This document shows positions 1 through 6,559 of a stretch of DNA of 9,673 nt, piece by piece. The stretch lies in NCBI GenBank assembly GCA_024640185.1, contig JAHEFN010000070.1, positions 1 to 9,673 on the forward strand, given 5' to 3'. Source of the stretch: Gemmatimonadota bacterium. GTDB taxonomy: Bacteria > Gemmatimonadota > Gemmatimonadetes > Gemmatimonadales > GWC2-71-9. Each line of letters opens with the position of its first letter. The stretch's first letter is position 1. The notes beneath the pieces were generated by a model, which did no database searches, had not been told where the DNA came from, and saw only the letters and a program-made list of their open reading frames with translations. Made by a program: the position numbers and the translations under genes.

Positions 1-113
1 GGGTGACCCAGGACGGGGCGGAAGCATCGGCGGTGGGCGAACCCATCTGGACTCCGAGACGAGAGGCGATAGAGGATGGACGATTGAGCCGTGCCTGACG
101 GCAACCACGAAAA
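1..113. other. Left edge, no confident gene
   Basis: No gene can be called with confidence here. On the plus strand a frame beginning with GTG at position 3 stays open for 31 codons to a TGA at 96-98; its product contains the short string GEPIWTPRREAIEDGRLSRA. The first half uses GC-rich third positions like the neighbours, the second half (AGA, CGA, ATA, GAT, GGA) does not. It could be the tail of a gene entering from the left, a truncated remnant, or chance. No tRNA-like or promoter-like element was recognised. Confidence 0.3.
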
Positions 114-195
114 TAACCCACCACCACCGGGTGATGAAACGCGACCGACCCCGTGCGAGGGGGCCGGTCGATGTTGAGAGATCGGTGGTGGGTTA
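110..195 (-). terminator. Probable transcription terminator, long inverted repeat
   Basis: A perfect 12-base inverted repeat (TAACCCACCACC at 114-125 and its complement at 184-195) encloses a second GC-rich hairpin: CGACCG at 142-147 pairs with CGGTCG at 165-170, extended by CCCC/GGGG around the loop at 153-158. Read on the minus strand, the outer stem begins with the TAA stop codon of the metalloprotease gene and is followed by TTTT (113-110), as in an intrinsic terminator. The outer stem is long and its loop large, and the T-run is short, so strength is uncertain. It lies at the end of the nfo operon. Confidence 0.5.
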
Positions 196-849
196 CCGCA
201 CCGGCGTGACCGTTGCCGGCAGGTGGTAGAGCGCTTCGATGGTGGCACGATCCCGCTCCGAGAGTCCGTTGCGGGTGGGGTTGGCGTACATCAGGTCGGT
301 CGGTTCGACGGAATGCACGAAGAGACCCAGTGCGTGGCCGATCTCGTGGAGCACCGTGAGCTCGTAGCAGGTGGCCAGGCCGGGATCGGTCGGTCCGGTG
401 CGGGGCCAGACGTAGACCGCGAAGGGCAACGTCAGCGTCCCGGCGACAGGATCCGCGGTGAAGTCGGTGGAGCCCCGACACTCCTCGGCGAGGACCTCGA
501 GACGTCGGGACGCGGCCGAGAGCTTGGCGGGAGCCACCTGATTGCGGATGACGATGTCGGCACCCGCCACGTCATCGACGAGGATGCCCTGAAACTCGCC
601 GTAGAGAAAGGTGTCATTCCAGATGCCGAGTGCCCTGGCCACCGCAGGCCGGAGTGGGTCGTCGTTCGCGACCCACAGCCGGACCGGCAACGCACTGCGA
701 GGCCAGTGGAAGGCGATCTGGTACGACTCCCCACCCTGAACGATCGGAAGCCGGTATTCGTAGGGTTCGGCCCGCGGCGGCGAGATGATGTCGGTACAGC
801 CGACCAAGGTGACGGCCAGCGCAATCAGGGTGGGGATCGGACGCCGCAT
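193..849 (-). CDS. Matrixin-like zinc metalloprotease, predicted lipoprotein
   Basis: This 218-residue protein is probably an exported, lipid-anchored zinc endopeptidase. The N-terminus is a lipoprotein signal peptide with a lipobox ending LVGC (Cys18). The zinc site is HEIGHALGLFVHS: His168, Glu169 (general base), His172 and a third histidine at 179, one residue later than in the classical HExxHxxGxxH of metzincins. A Met-turn-like DLMY follows at 185-188. From memory, HExxHxxGxxxHS followed by a D-x-MY turn occurs in bacterial matrixin-like peptidases, so the spacing need not mean inactivity. No propeptide cysteine switch was recognised. The ATG overlaps the upstream barrel gene's stop by one base (TGATG), with GAGG at 856-859 six bases ahead. 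The last gene of the nfo operon; substrate unknown. Confidence 0.85.
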   Translation of the reverse strand: MRRPIPTLIALAVTLVGCTDIISPPRAEPYEYRLPIVQGGESYQIAFHWPRSALPVRLWVANDDPLRPAVARALGIWNDTFLYGEFQGILVDDVAGADIVIRNQVAPAKLSAASRRLEVLAEECRGSTDFTADPVAGTLTLPFAVYVWPRTGPTDPGLATCYELTVLHEIGHALGLFVHSVEPTDLMYANPTRNGLSERDRATIEALYHLPATVTPVR

Positions 850-1436
850 CAGAGGCCTCGCTCGAGCGCGATGGTCACGCCACCGCGGTGGACGGCCTGA
901 TGACCGCCATAGGAGTCGCGGAGCAGCCGCGTGGTGGTGAAGGCGTGAAAGTCGTACCGGGCGCCGATGACCAGTTGCAGGTTCGTGGCCATCTCACGAT
1001 GCCAGCTGAGGCCACCGCCGAGCAGCAGCGGTGAGGGGCCGCCCTGGGCGAAGACCCCGGTCTCCCGCTCGGGTCGGTAGGCGAGCATCCCCAGGGCGGC
1101 CTCCCATCGAAACGCCCCCCGGAATCGACCGTCGGCCAGGATCGAGATGCCGATGGTCGTCAGGCTGCCGATCTCAGTGGTCTCGCCGCCCTCGGTGAGC
1201 TCCTGATTGCCGCGGGCGTACCGGACCTCAATGCCGAGCCGATGTCCGGAGCCGAGGGTCGCGAGCGCCGCGGCGGTGATCGTCGGCGCCAGCGATTGGC
1301 GCACGCCGATCTCCTCCGCGATGAAGTCCTTCACGAAGTCGGTGCCACCGGTCATCCCGGCACCGAGACGGACCACCGTCTGGCCGCCGAGGGGGAGCAC
1401 GCCGAGGATCACGAGAGCTGCGAGGAAGCGTTTCAT
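849..1436 (-). CDS. Predicted small outer-membrane beta-barrel protein
   Basis: A 195-residue exported protein with no enzyme motif. It opens with a Sec signal peptide (MKRFLAALVILGVLPLGGQ), and the mature part (~175 residues) is rich in Gly, Thr, Arg and aromatics in short alternating stretches such as RLGIEVRYARG, FRWEAALGMLAY and LQLVIGARYDFHAF, which look like amphipathic strands of a small outer-membrane barrel. The C-terminus, ALERGL, lacks the classical terminal Phe. The ATG at 1436 was chosen because the signal peptide starts exactly there; a TTG at 1472 overlapping the nfo stop would add 12 Arg/Pro-rich residues. No clear Shine-Dalgarno sequence precedes 1436, and the gap to nfo is 32 bases. 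Its stop overlaps the metalloprotease start, so the two surface proteins are probably coupled. Function unknown. Confidence 0.75.
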   Translation of the reverse strand: MKRFLAALVILGVLPLGGQTVVRLGAGMTGGTDFVKDFIAEEIGVRQSLAPTITAAALATLGSGHRLGIEVRYARGNQELTEGGETTEIGSLTTIGISILADGRFRGAFRWEAALGMLAYRPERETGVFAQGGPSPLLLGGGLSWHREMATNLQLVIGARYDFHAFTTTRLLRDSYGGHQAVHRGGVTIALERGL

Positions 1437-1468
1437 CGGTCGAAGATGCCGTGGGGAGCGTGGTCGGG

Positions 1469-2383
1469 TCAATTCGACCCGAAGGATCGGAGCATGGCGA
1501 GCATGCGGGTGTCGTTGCTGACCATGTCGTCGCCCTTGGGGGTCTCGAGCAGCTTGGGGATCCCCGCAAAGCGCGGGTCGCGCATGATCCGCTCGAACGG
1601 GGCGGTACCGAGGGAGCCCTCCCCCAGCAGTTCATGGCGATCCCGATGGGAGTCGAAGGGGGTCTTGCTGTCATTGAGGTGCAGGCAACGGAGCAGCTCG
1701 ATCCCGATCACCTCGTCCCAGACCCGCCAGACCCCGTCGAAGTCACCCACAAGGTCATACCCGGCGCTGTAGATGTGGCAGGTGTCCGCACAGAAGGCCA
1801 CCCGGTGGCGGACATCGTCGGCCACCAGGTCGCGAATCGCCGCCAGCTCCTCGAAGGTGCGCCCGAGGGCCGTGCCGGTCCCGGCCGTGGTCTCCAGCAG
1901 CACCAGCGGGTCGCCGGGGACCGCCCGGAGGCACTCGGTGATCCCGGCGGCATTGCGTTCGATGCCGGCGTCGCGGTCATCCATGAAGTTGCCGGGGTGG
2001 GAGACGATCCCATCGAGGCCGAGCGCCGTGGAACGCCGGAGTTCACCTTGAAACGCCGTTATCGATTTGGCCATCTGGGCCTCGTCAGGGCTGGCGAGGT
2101 TGATCAGGTATGAATCATGCGAGACAATGGCATTGACCGGATGGAGTGCCCGGGCGGCCATGAATGCTGCGGCGATTTCCGGGGTGATCTCCGGTTCACG
2201 CCACATGTTGGGCGTCTTGGTGAAGATCTGCAGGGCCGTGGCTCCGATGGCGGCCCCCCTCGCGGGGGCCGTCGGGGTACCGCCCTGGATCGAAACATGG
2301 GCCCCGAGGAGTTCCTTGGGTGCCTCCTTGCCTGTTCCCTGCGGCGGCGATTGACGAGGCTTTGTGCGCGAGATGCCTGACAT
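1469..2383 (-). CDS. nfo: Endonuclease IV (AP endonuclease family 2)
   Basis: This 304-residue protein is a cytoplasmic base-excision-repair enzyme that cleaves DNA 5' to abasic sites and clears blocked 3' ends. It is a TIM-barrel protein with three metal ions. By comparison with the E. coli enzyme as I remember it, all nine metal ligands are present: His89, His129, Glu164 (LLETTAG), Asp200 and His203 (CADTCH), His235 (HLND), Asp248 and His250 (DRH), and Glu280 (LLETP). The N-terminal ~24 residues before LLGAHVS are an extra Lys/Pro/Gly-rich tail. The ATG at 2383 has GGAGG ten bases upstream (2394-2398); no alternative start was seen between it and the conserved core. It is divergent from the diguanylate cyclase gene and overlaps its 5' end; it leads the operon with the barrel protein and metalloprotease. 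Confidence 0.97.
   Translation of the reverse strand: MSGISRTKPRQSPPQGTGKEAPKELLGAHVSIQGGTPTAPARGAAIGATALQIFTKTPNMWREPEITPEIAAAFMAARALHPVNAIVSHDSYLINLASPDEAQMAKSITAFQGELRRSTALGLDGIVSHPGNFMDDRDAGIERNAAGITECLRAVPGDPLVLLETTAGTGTALGRTFEELAAIRDLVADDVRHRVAFCADTCHIYSAGYDLVGDFDGVWRVWDEVIGIELLRCLHLNDSKTPFDSHRDRHELLGEGSLGTAPFERIMRDPRFAGIPKLLETPKGDDMVSNDTRMLAMLRSFGSN
2252..2270. other. GC hairpin inside nfo 5' coding region
   Basis: GGCCCCC at 2252-2258 and GGGGGCC at 2264-2270 form a perfect 7-base-pair GC stem with a 5-base loop. It lies about 115 bases into the nfo message and about 95 bases upstream of the divergent cyclase start. It encodes the Ala/Arg/Gly-rich stretch near residues 38-44 of Nfo, so codon constraints alone may explain it. 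A regulatory role is only a possibility. Confidence 0.3.
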
Positions 2384-3830
2384 TCCTGATCATCCTCCGG
2401 CCCTGGCCCGCCCCGACTACAAGGGGGCGGCGCTCAGGCCTGTGGTGGTGCTGATGGGTGACCCCCAGTTCCGGCCCGACGGGCTGGAGCGGGACATGGT
2501 ACGGGCGGGCTTCCAGGTTGCCGAGGCCGGCGGCCCCGGCTCGATCCCCGGTCGCCCGGCGTTGGTGGTGGTGACCTGCCCTTCGCTCTCTCCTGATTGC
2601 GAGGAGTTGGCGGCTGGCATCGCCGCCGCCCGCCCCTCTGGGGCGCAAGTGGTGGCCCTGCTCCCCGGTGGCGCCCCAGACGACCTCATCCGTGCTGCCG
2701 AAGCCGGGGTCGACGAGGCGATTCTCCTGCCTGCCGAGGCCCCTCAGCTGATCGCCCGGCTCCGCGCCCGGGTCGTGTCGCCCCGGGTCGCGGCGTTCGG
2801 ACCCGCGGGCAACGACCTGCGGCTCTTCGAGGTACTCCAAGCGGTCGCCACCGAGCTGCACCGCGAGGACATGCTGCACGCCCTGGTGCAGGGCATCGCC
2901 CACACCGCCGAGTTGCAGTCGGTGTCGTGCCTCCTCCACACCACCGAATCAACCACCGGGAGGCTCGTCGCGGCCAGTGACGCCCCAAAGGTACGCGATG
3001 AGGAGACTTCCCTCGGTCGCTGGCCCGAGGCGGTCGCCTCGATGCGGGCGGGGGAGACGGTCTACCTCCGCAACGTCGGGGTTGACCCGATCTTCACCTC
3101 GCTGGCCAGTCGTTCGGGGCTGCATGCCCCACCGCTCGACCTCGATTCGGTCGCCGCGATCCCGTTGGCACCGCTCGGACGGTCGATCGGGACAGTGGTG
3201 CTGCGCACACGAGCGGGCGAGCCGGCCCTCCAGCCGGGTCAGGTGGCGTTCGCCGAACTCGCGGTCACGGCCGCGGCACGATTGATCGAGACCCACGAGC
3301 GGCGCGGGGCGATCGCCCGGCGTCAGGCCATCGCCGCCCACGTCGACCCGTTGACCGGGTGTGGCACGCTCGACTCGCTCGATCGGCGGCTTCGCGAGGA
3401 GTTCGAGCGGGCACGCCGCTACGACGTCACCTTCGCCGTGGTCCTCATCGACATCGATGGGATGCAGCAGATCAACGAGCGGCTCGGCCGCGATGGGGGC
3501 CACAGGGTCCTCGCCGATTTCGGTCGATTGCTGCAACGCGAGCTTCGCGCGCCGGACTTCGTGGCCCGGTATGGCGGCGAGGAGTTCCTGCTGGTCCTGC
3601 CCGAGACCGACGCCGCCGGAGGTCGGGATACGGTCCACCGGATTCGTGACCGCCTCTCGACGGCTGGCCTCGATGAGGGTCACCTGGGCACCCGATTCCG
3701 GCTCACCGCGGGCGTGGCCACCTTTCCGCACGTCGGAGTCCACAAGCCCGAGGACCTCTTCGCCCTGGTGGAGGCCGCGCTGCTCGATGGCAAGTCGCAG
3801 GACGTCGACCGGGTGGGAATCGCCGCCTAG
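2364..3830 (+). CDS. Diguanylate cyclase: pseudo-receiver, GAF-like, GGEEF domains
   Basis: A 488-residue predicted soluble enzyme making cyclic di-GMP from two GTP. Residues ~25-138 look like a receiver fold (RPVVVLMGDPQ first strand), but the expected phospho-acceptor strand reads ALVVVTCPS with Thr71/Cys72 where Asp should be, and the conserved Lys-Pro is replaced by LLP (121-123), so phosphorylation is unlikely. Residues ~152-310 resemble a GAF sensor domain. The catalytic domain (~325-485) starts with DPLTG (328-332), has the metal-site segment LIDIDG (361-366) and an intact GGEEF at 404-408. RAPD at 395-398, five residues upstream, matches the RxxD product-inhibition I-site. No membrane segment. 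GTG at 2364 follows GAGG by four bases; ATG at 2373 is an alternative, three codons shorter. Either start lies within the divergent nfo gene; the stop interlocks with the envC-like stop. Confidence 0.9.
   Translation: MREMPDIPDHPPALARPDYKGAALRPVVVLMGDPQFRPDGLERDMVRAGFQVAEAGGPGSIPGRPALVVVTCPSLSPDCEELAAGIAAARPSGAQVVALLPGGAPDDLIRAAEAGVDEAILLPAEAPQLIARLRARVVSPRVAAFGPAGNDLRLFEVLQAVATELHREDMLHALVQGIAHTAELQSVSCLLHTTESTTGRLVAASDAPKVRDEETSLGRWPEAVASMRAGETVYLRNVGVDPIFTSLASRSGLHAPPLDLDSVAAIPLAPLGRSIGTVVLRTRAGEPALQPGQVAFAELAVTAAARLIETHERRGAIARRQAIAAHVDPLTGCGTLDSLDRRLREEFERARRYDVTFAVVLIDIDGMQQINERLGRDGGHRVLADFGRLLQRELRAPDFVARYGGEEFLLVLPETDAAGGRDTVHRIRDRLSTAGLDEGHLGTRFRLTAGVATFPHVGVHKPEDLFALVEAALLDGKSQDVDRVGIAA
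2394..2398 (-). promoter_or_regulatory. Ribosome binding site of nfo inside the cyclase gene
   Basis: GGAGG on the minus strand lies ten bases before the nfo ATG. It falls within the first codons of the divergent diguanylate cyclase gene, and it supports the nfo start at 2383. Confidence 0.55.
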
Positions 3831-4996
3831 CGCCGCGACCGCAGCCAGACCATCGGGTCGAGCGCGATCTGGTTCTCGCCCCGAATCTCGAAGTAGAGGT
3901 GTGGCCCCTGGTCGGACGACGCACCGCCGACACTGCCGATGGCTTGCCCCTTGGCGATCCGCTCACCCTTGTCGACCGATGTGGTCGAGAGTTGGGCGTA
4001 GATCGCGTAGAGGCCGCTGGTGTGTTCCACGATCAGGGTCAGCCCGTAGGTGCCCAGCCGCTCCTTGAGTCGCACGGTCCCCGAATCCACCGCCGTGACC
4101 GCCGTGCCAGCGGCCGCGCCGATGGCGATGCCGTTGCGAAGGATCACCCCGCCGTTGGCGAGCTTCTCCCGCCCGAACTGATAGAGGATGTTGCCCTCGA
4201 CGGGCCAGTCCAGCTTGCCGATGTCGGCCGTGCTGAGCCCGCTCCGTGCGTTGCCGGTGGTGGTCGTGCGCCGCGCGCTCTCGAGGGTGGCCAGAATGTT
4301 GGTCAGGCGGGCCTCGTCACGCTGCAGGGCGGTGAGCCGGTCGCGGGTCTGGTCGCTGGTGCGCTGCAGGGTGCGCAGGGTGCTCTGCTCCCGCTGCATC
4401 AGGTCGCCGTAGCGCTGGATCTCCGCCTCGCGCTCGCGTCGCCGTCGGTCGAGCTCCGACTGGATCCCGAGCAATTCCCCACGCTGGGATTGGACCCGAA
4501 CGGTGAGTCGCTCGACCTCGGTCACCAGGGTGCGATCCTGCCTCGAGGTGAGGTAGAGGTACTTGTACCGGGTCAGCAGGTCACCAAAGGACTCGGCGGC
4601 GAGCAACACCTGGAAGGTGTGCAGCGGTCCCCGCTTGTAGATGTCGACCAGGCGGCGCTGCAGCACCGCCCGGCGTTCGATCAGGTTGTCCTGGGCCAGG
4701 GCGAGTTCGGCGGCCGATCGTTGCAGCTGTGACCCGAGGCCGCCGATCTGTCGCTCGATCTCGGTGACCAGTTCGCCGGCATTGGCGCGCTGGCGTTCGT
4801 AGTTCCGGAGTTGGGCGTTGGCATCGGTGAGCCGGCCTGCGAGGCGTCGTTGCTCGGCCTGCAGGTCCTGCCGTTCCTGGCGGATGGAGTCGAGCCGCGC
4901 GCGGGAGCGCTCGAGCTCGCTGTTGCCCTGGGCCTGGAGTCCCGAGGCGACCAGGCAGACGAGCGCCACGGACCAGGGGAGGAGACGTGGCGACAC
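3827..4996 (-). CDS. envC: EnvC-like murein hydrolase activator, degenerate LytM/M23 domain
   Basis: A 389-residue exported protein of the EnvC class: an activator that, in E. coli, is recruited by FtsX and switches on periplasmic amidases at the septum. Residues 1-23 are a signal peptide (cleavage after LQAQ or close by). Residues ~25-115 and ~150-245 are heptad-rich coiled coil, flanking a helical segment (YKRGPLHTFQVLL, 120-132) typical of the family. Residues ~262-389 form a LytM (M23) domain whose zinc site is lost: the HxGxD pair is Arg287/Ala291, the YxH histidine is Gln335, and HxH is His366-Leu-Tyr368. The HLYFEIR string resembles the SLYFEIR I recall from E. coli EnvC. Start is GTG, directly after the ftsX TGA, with GGAAGG five bases upstream (5002-5007). 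Databases may label it an M23 peptidase; I expect no hydrolase activity. Confidence 0.88.
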   Translation of the reverse strand: MSPRLLPWSVALVCLVASGLQAQGNSELERSRARLDSIRQERQDLQAEQRRLAGRLTDANAQLRNYERQRANAGELVTEIERQIGGLGSQLQRSAAELALAQDNLIERRAVLQRRLVDIYKRGPLHTFQVLLAAESFGDLLTRYKYLYLTSRQDRTLVTEVERLTVRVQSQRGELLGIQSELDRRRREREAEIQRYGDLMQREQSTLRTLQRTSDQTRDRLTALQRDEARLTNILATLESARRTTTTGNARSGLSTADIGKLDWPVEGNILYQFGREKLANGGVILRNGIAIGAAAGTAVTAVDSGTVRLKERLGTYGLTLIVEHTSGLYAIYAQLSTTSVDKGERIAKGQAIGSVGGASSDQGPHLYFEIRGENQIALDPMVWLRSRR

Positions 4997-5866
4997 TCAG
5001 ACCTTCCGAAGATGCCGTCCGACACTCACCAGCGACCCGAAGAACCCGATCAGGATGCCGAAGGCGAGGAAGGCGACGGCGTGAACCGGCTCGAAGAAGG
5101 TCAGCCCGATCCCGAGCCCGAAGCCCTGGGACCGGTAGACCATGAACACGGCGGCGCAGAGCAGGAAGGCGAGGATGCCACCGAGGAGTCCCTTGATGGC
5201 TCCCTCGAGGAGGAACGGGCCGCGGATGAACCAGTCGGTGGCGCCCACCAGGCGCATGATCACGATCTCCCGGGCGCGCTGCAGCACGGTGATGCGGATG
5301 GTGATGCCGATGATGACCACCGACACCAGGGCGAACGCGAGGCCGATGGAGAGCCCGATCAGGCCGGCGAGGTTGCGGAGTCGGTCGAGTTGCTCGACCC
5401 AGTCACGGCCGTAGCGCACCTCCTCGACGAACGCGAAGCCTCGCAGGCGTTCGGCCACATCGGCCACGCTGGGGGCGTTGCGGTATCCGGCATTGAGTCG
5501 GATCTCGAGGGACGGTGGCAGGGGGTTGATCTGCAGGTCGTCGTAGGCGTCCCGGAACTCCACCAGTTCCTCGCGGGCGCGGTCCAGGGCGTCGTCCTCG
5601 GAGACGTAGCGCACCTCGGAGACCTCGGGGAACGCGCTGATGTCCTCGATCGCCACGACCAGGGACTGGGAGGGCGTGCCTCGCAACACGAACGCGACCA
5701 CTTCCACTCGTTCCTCGACGCTGCCGATCGCCTGACGGAGGTTGATCGCCACGAGGCCGAAGAGTCCGGTGACGAAGAGGGCAAAGGCGATGGTGGTCAC
5801 CGACAGGATCGAGAGGGTCCGTGTGCGCCGGAAGGCGAGCAGTGCTTCGCGCCAGAGCAGCTTCAC
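4997..5866 (-). CDS. ftsX: Cell-division ABC transporter permease FtsX
   Basis: A 289-residue inner-membrane protein with the FtsX layout: a short cytoplasmic N-terminus, TM1 (~18-42), a large periplasmic loop (~45-163), TM2 (~167-191), a cytoplasmic loop, TM3 (~221-244) and TM4 (~260-283). The conserved stretch after TM2 includes REIVIMRLVGATDWFIRGPF (199-218), a hallmark of FtsX. With FtsE it forms the type VII ABC complex that transmits ATP hydrolysis to periplasmic EnvC-type activators. It starts at GTG, overlapping the ftsE stop by four bases (GTGA), with GGAGG at 5871-5875. The EnvC-like gene follows with no gap, matching the known physical partnership. Confidence 0.95.
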   Translation of the reverse strand: MKLLWREALLAFRRTRTLSILSVTTIAFALFVTGLFGLVAINLRQAIGSVEERVEVVAFVLRGTPSQSLVVAIEDISAFPEVSEVRYVSEDDALDRAREELVEFRDAYDDLQINPLPPSLEIRLNAGYRNAPSVADVAERLRGFAFVEEVRYGRDWVEQLDRLRNLAGLIGLSIGLAFALVSVVIIGITIRITVLQRAREIVIMRLVGATDWFIRGPFLLEGAIKGLLGGILAFLLCAAVFMVYRSQGFGLGIGLTFFEPVHAVAFLAFGILIGFFGSLVSVGRHLRKV

Positions 5867-6549
5867 CGTGCCTCCACCTGGTCGCCCGCGGAATCGAAGA
5901 CCAGCCTGCCATCACGCAGTTCCAGGATCCGCTTGCCGGCCTGTCGAACGAGGTCGAGATCATGGGTGGCCATCAGGACCACGGTGCCGGTGTCATTGAT
6001 GTCGCGAAGCAACTGGAAGACCCCCTGGGTCGCCCGCTCATCAAGGTTGCCGGTCGGCTCGTCGGCAAGCAGCACCGGCGGATCGTTGACCAGCGCGCGG
6101 GCGATCGCCACCCGCTGCTGCTCCCCGCCGGAGAGCTCCCGGGGGAAGGCATCCAGCTTGCTGCTGAGGCCGACCTGGTCGAGCACCCGCGCCACCCGGG
6201 TCGGGATCGTGTCGCTCCGCGCCCCGGTCACCTCGAGGGCGAAGGCAATGTTCTCGGCGGCGGTGCGATCCTCGAGCAATCGGAAGTCCTGGAAGACGAT
6301 CCCCAGTCGCCGCCGCAGTCGCGGCACCTCATCCCGGCGGAGCTTGCCGATGGCGAACCCGGAGACCCGAACATCACCAGACGTCGGCGGTTCCTCGGCG
6401 TGCATCAACTTGAGGATGGTTGACTTGCCGGCGCCCGAGTGGCCGGTCAGGAAGACGAACTCGCCGCGCCCGATGTGAAAGGTGAGTCCTTCCAGGGCGG
6501 GGGCGGTGCTGGTCGGATAGCTCTTGCTGACGTTGTTGAAACGAATCAT
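5863..6549 (-). CDS. ftsE: Cell-division ATP-binding protein FtsE
   Basis: A 228-residue cytoplasmic ABC ATPase. Motifs in order: Walker A GHSGAGKST (36-44), Q-loop Gln87 (FQDFRLL), signature LSGGEQQRVAIARA (139-152), Walker B VLLADEP (159-165), D-loop NLDERAT (168-174) and switch His196 (ATHD). Length and the GHSGAGKST form fit FtsE, and the adjacent ftsX confirms it. It powers FtsX at the division site. The ATG at 6549 lies ten bases after the stop of the trans-sulfuration gene; the Shine-Dalgarno is weak (GGGGCG region), so it may depend on upstream translation. Confidence 0.96.
   Translation of the reverse strand: MIRFNNVSKSYPTSTAPALEGLTFHIGRGEFVFLTGHSGAGKSTILKLMHAEEPPTSGDVRVSGFAIGKLRRDEVPRLRRRLGIVFQDFRLLEDRTAAENIAFALEVTGARSDTIPTRVARVLDQVGLSSKLDAFPRELSGGEQQRVAIARALVNDPPVLLADEPTGNLDERATQGVFQLLRDINDTGTVVLMATHDLDLVRQAGKRILELRDGRLVFDSAGDQVEAR
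5871..5875 (-). promoter_or_regulatory. Ribosome binding site fixing the ftsX GTG start
   Basis: GGAGG on the minus strand, inside the last codons of ftsE, lies four bases before the GTG at 5866. It supports this GTG as the ftsX start and the GTGA overlap. Confidence 0.65.
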
Positions 6550-6559
6550 GAGCGCCCCA

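Noticed and set aside
223..900. A 225-codon plus-strand open frame
   Set aside because: It is antisense to the metalloprotease gene, whose lipobox and zinc motif are clear; its product is Arg/Gly/Asp-rich with no recognisable motif.
1437..1472. TTG start at 1472 for the barrel protein
   Set aside because: It would add an Arg/Pro-rich stretch before a complete signal peptide that begins exactly at ATG 1436.
1451..2113. A 220-codon plus-strand open frame
   Set aside because: It is the antisense shadow of nfo, in which all nine metal ligands are conserved.
2328..2380. TTGACG at 2351-2356 and TTGCCT at 2328-2333 as -35 boxes for the cyclase gene
   Set aside because: No plausible -10 hexamer lies at the required 16-18 base spacing, so no promoter is claimed.
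2949..3743. A 264-codon minus-strand open frame
   Set aside because: It is antisense to the GAF and GGEEF parts of the cyclase gene and has no motif of its own.
3827..4996. Active M23 peptidoglycan endopeptidase
   Set aside because: Three of the four classical zinc/catalytic positions (HxGxD pair, YxH and the second His of HxH) are replaced, and the ftsEX context favours a non-enzymatic EnvC-type activator.
4811..6478. A 555-codon plus-strand open frame, longer than any annotated gene here
   Set aside because: It is antisense to the envC-like, ftsX and ftsE genes. Its product is a charged His/Glu/Asp/Arg-rich sequence with no domain, whereas the opposite strand shows clear family motifs.
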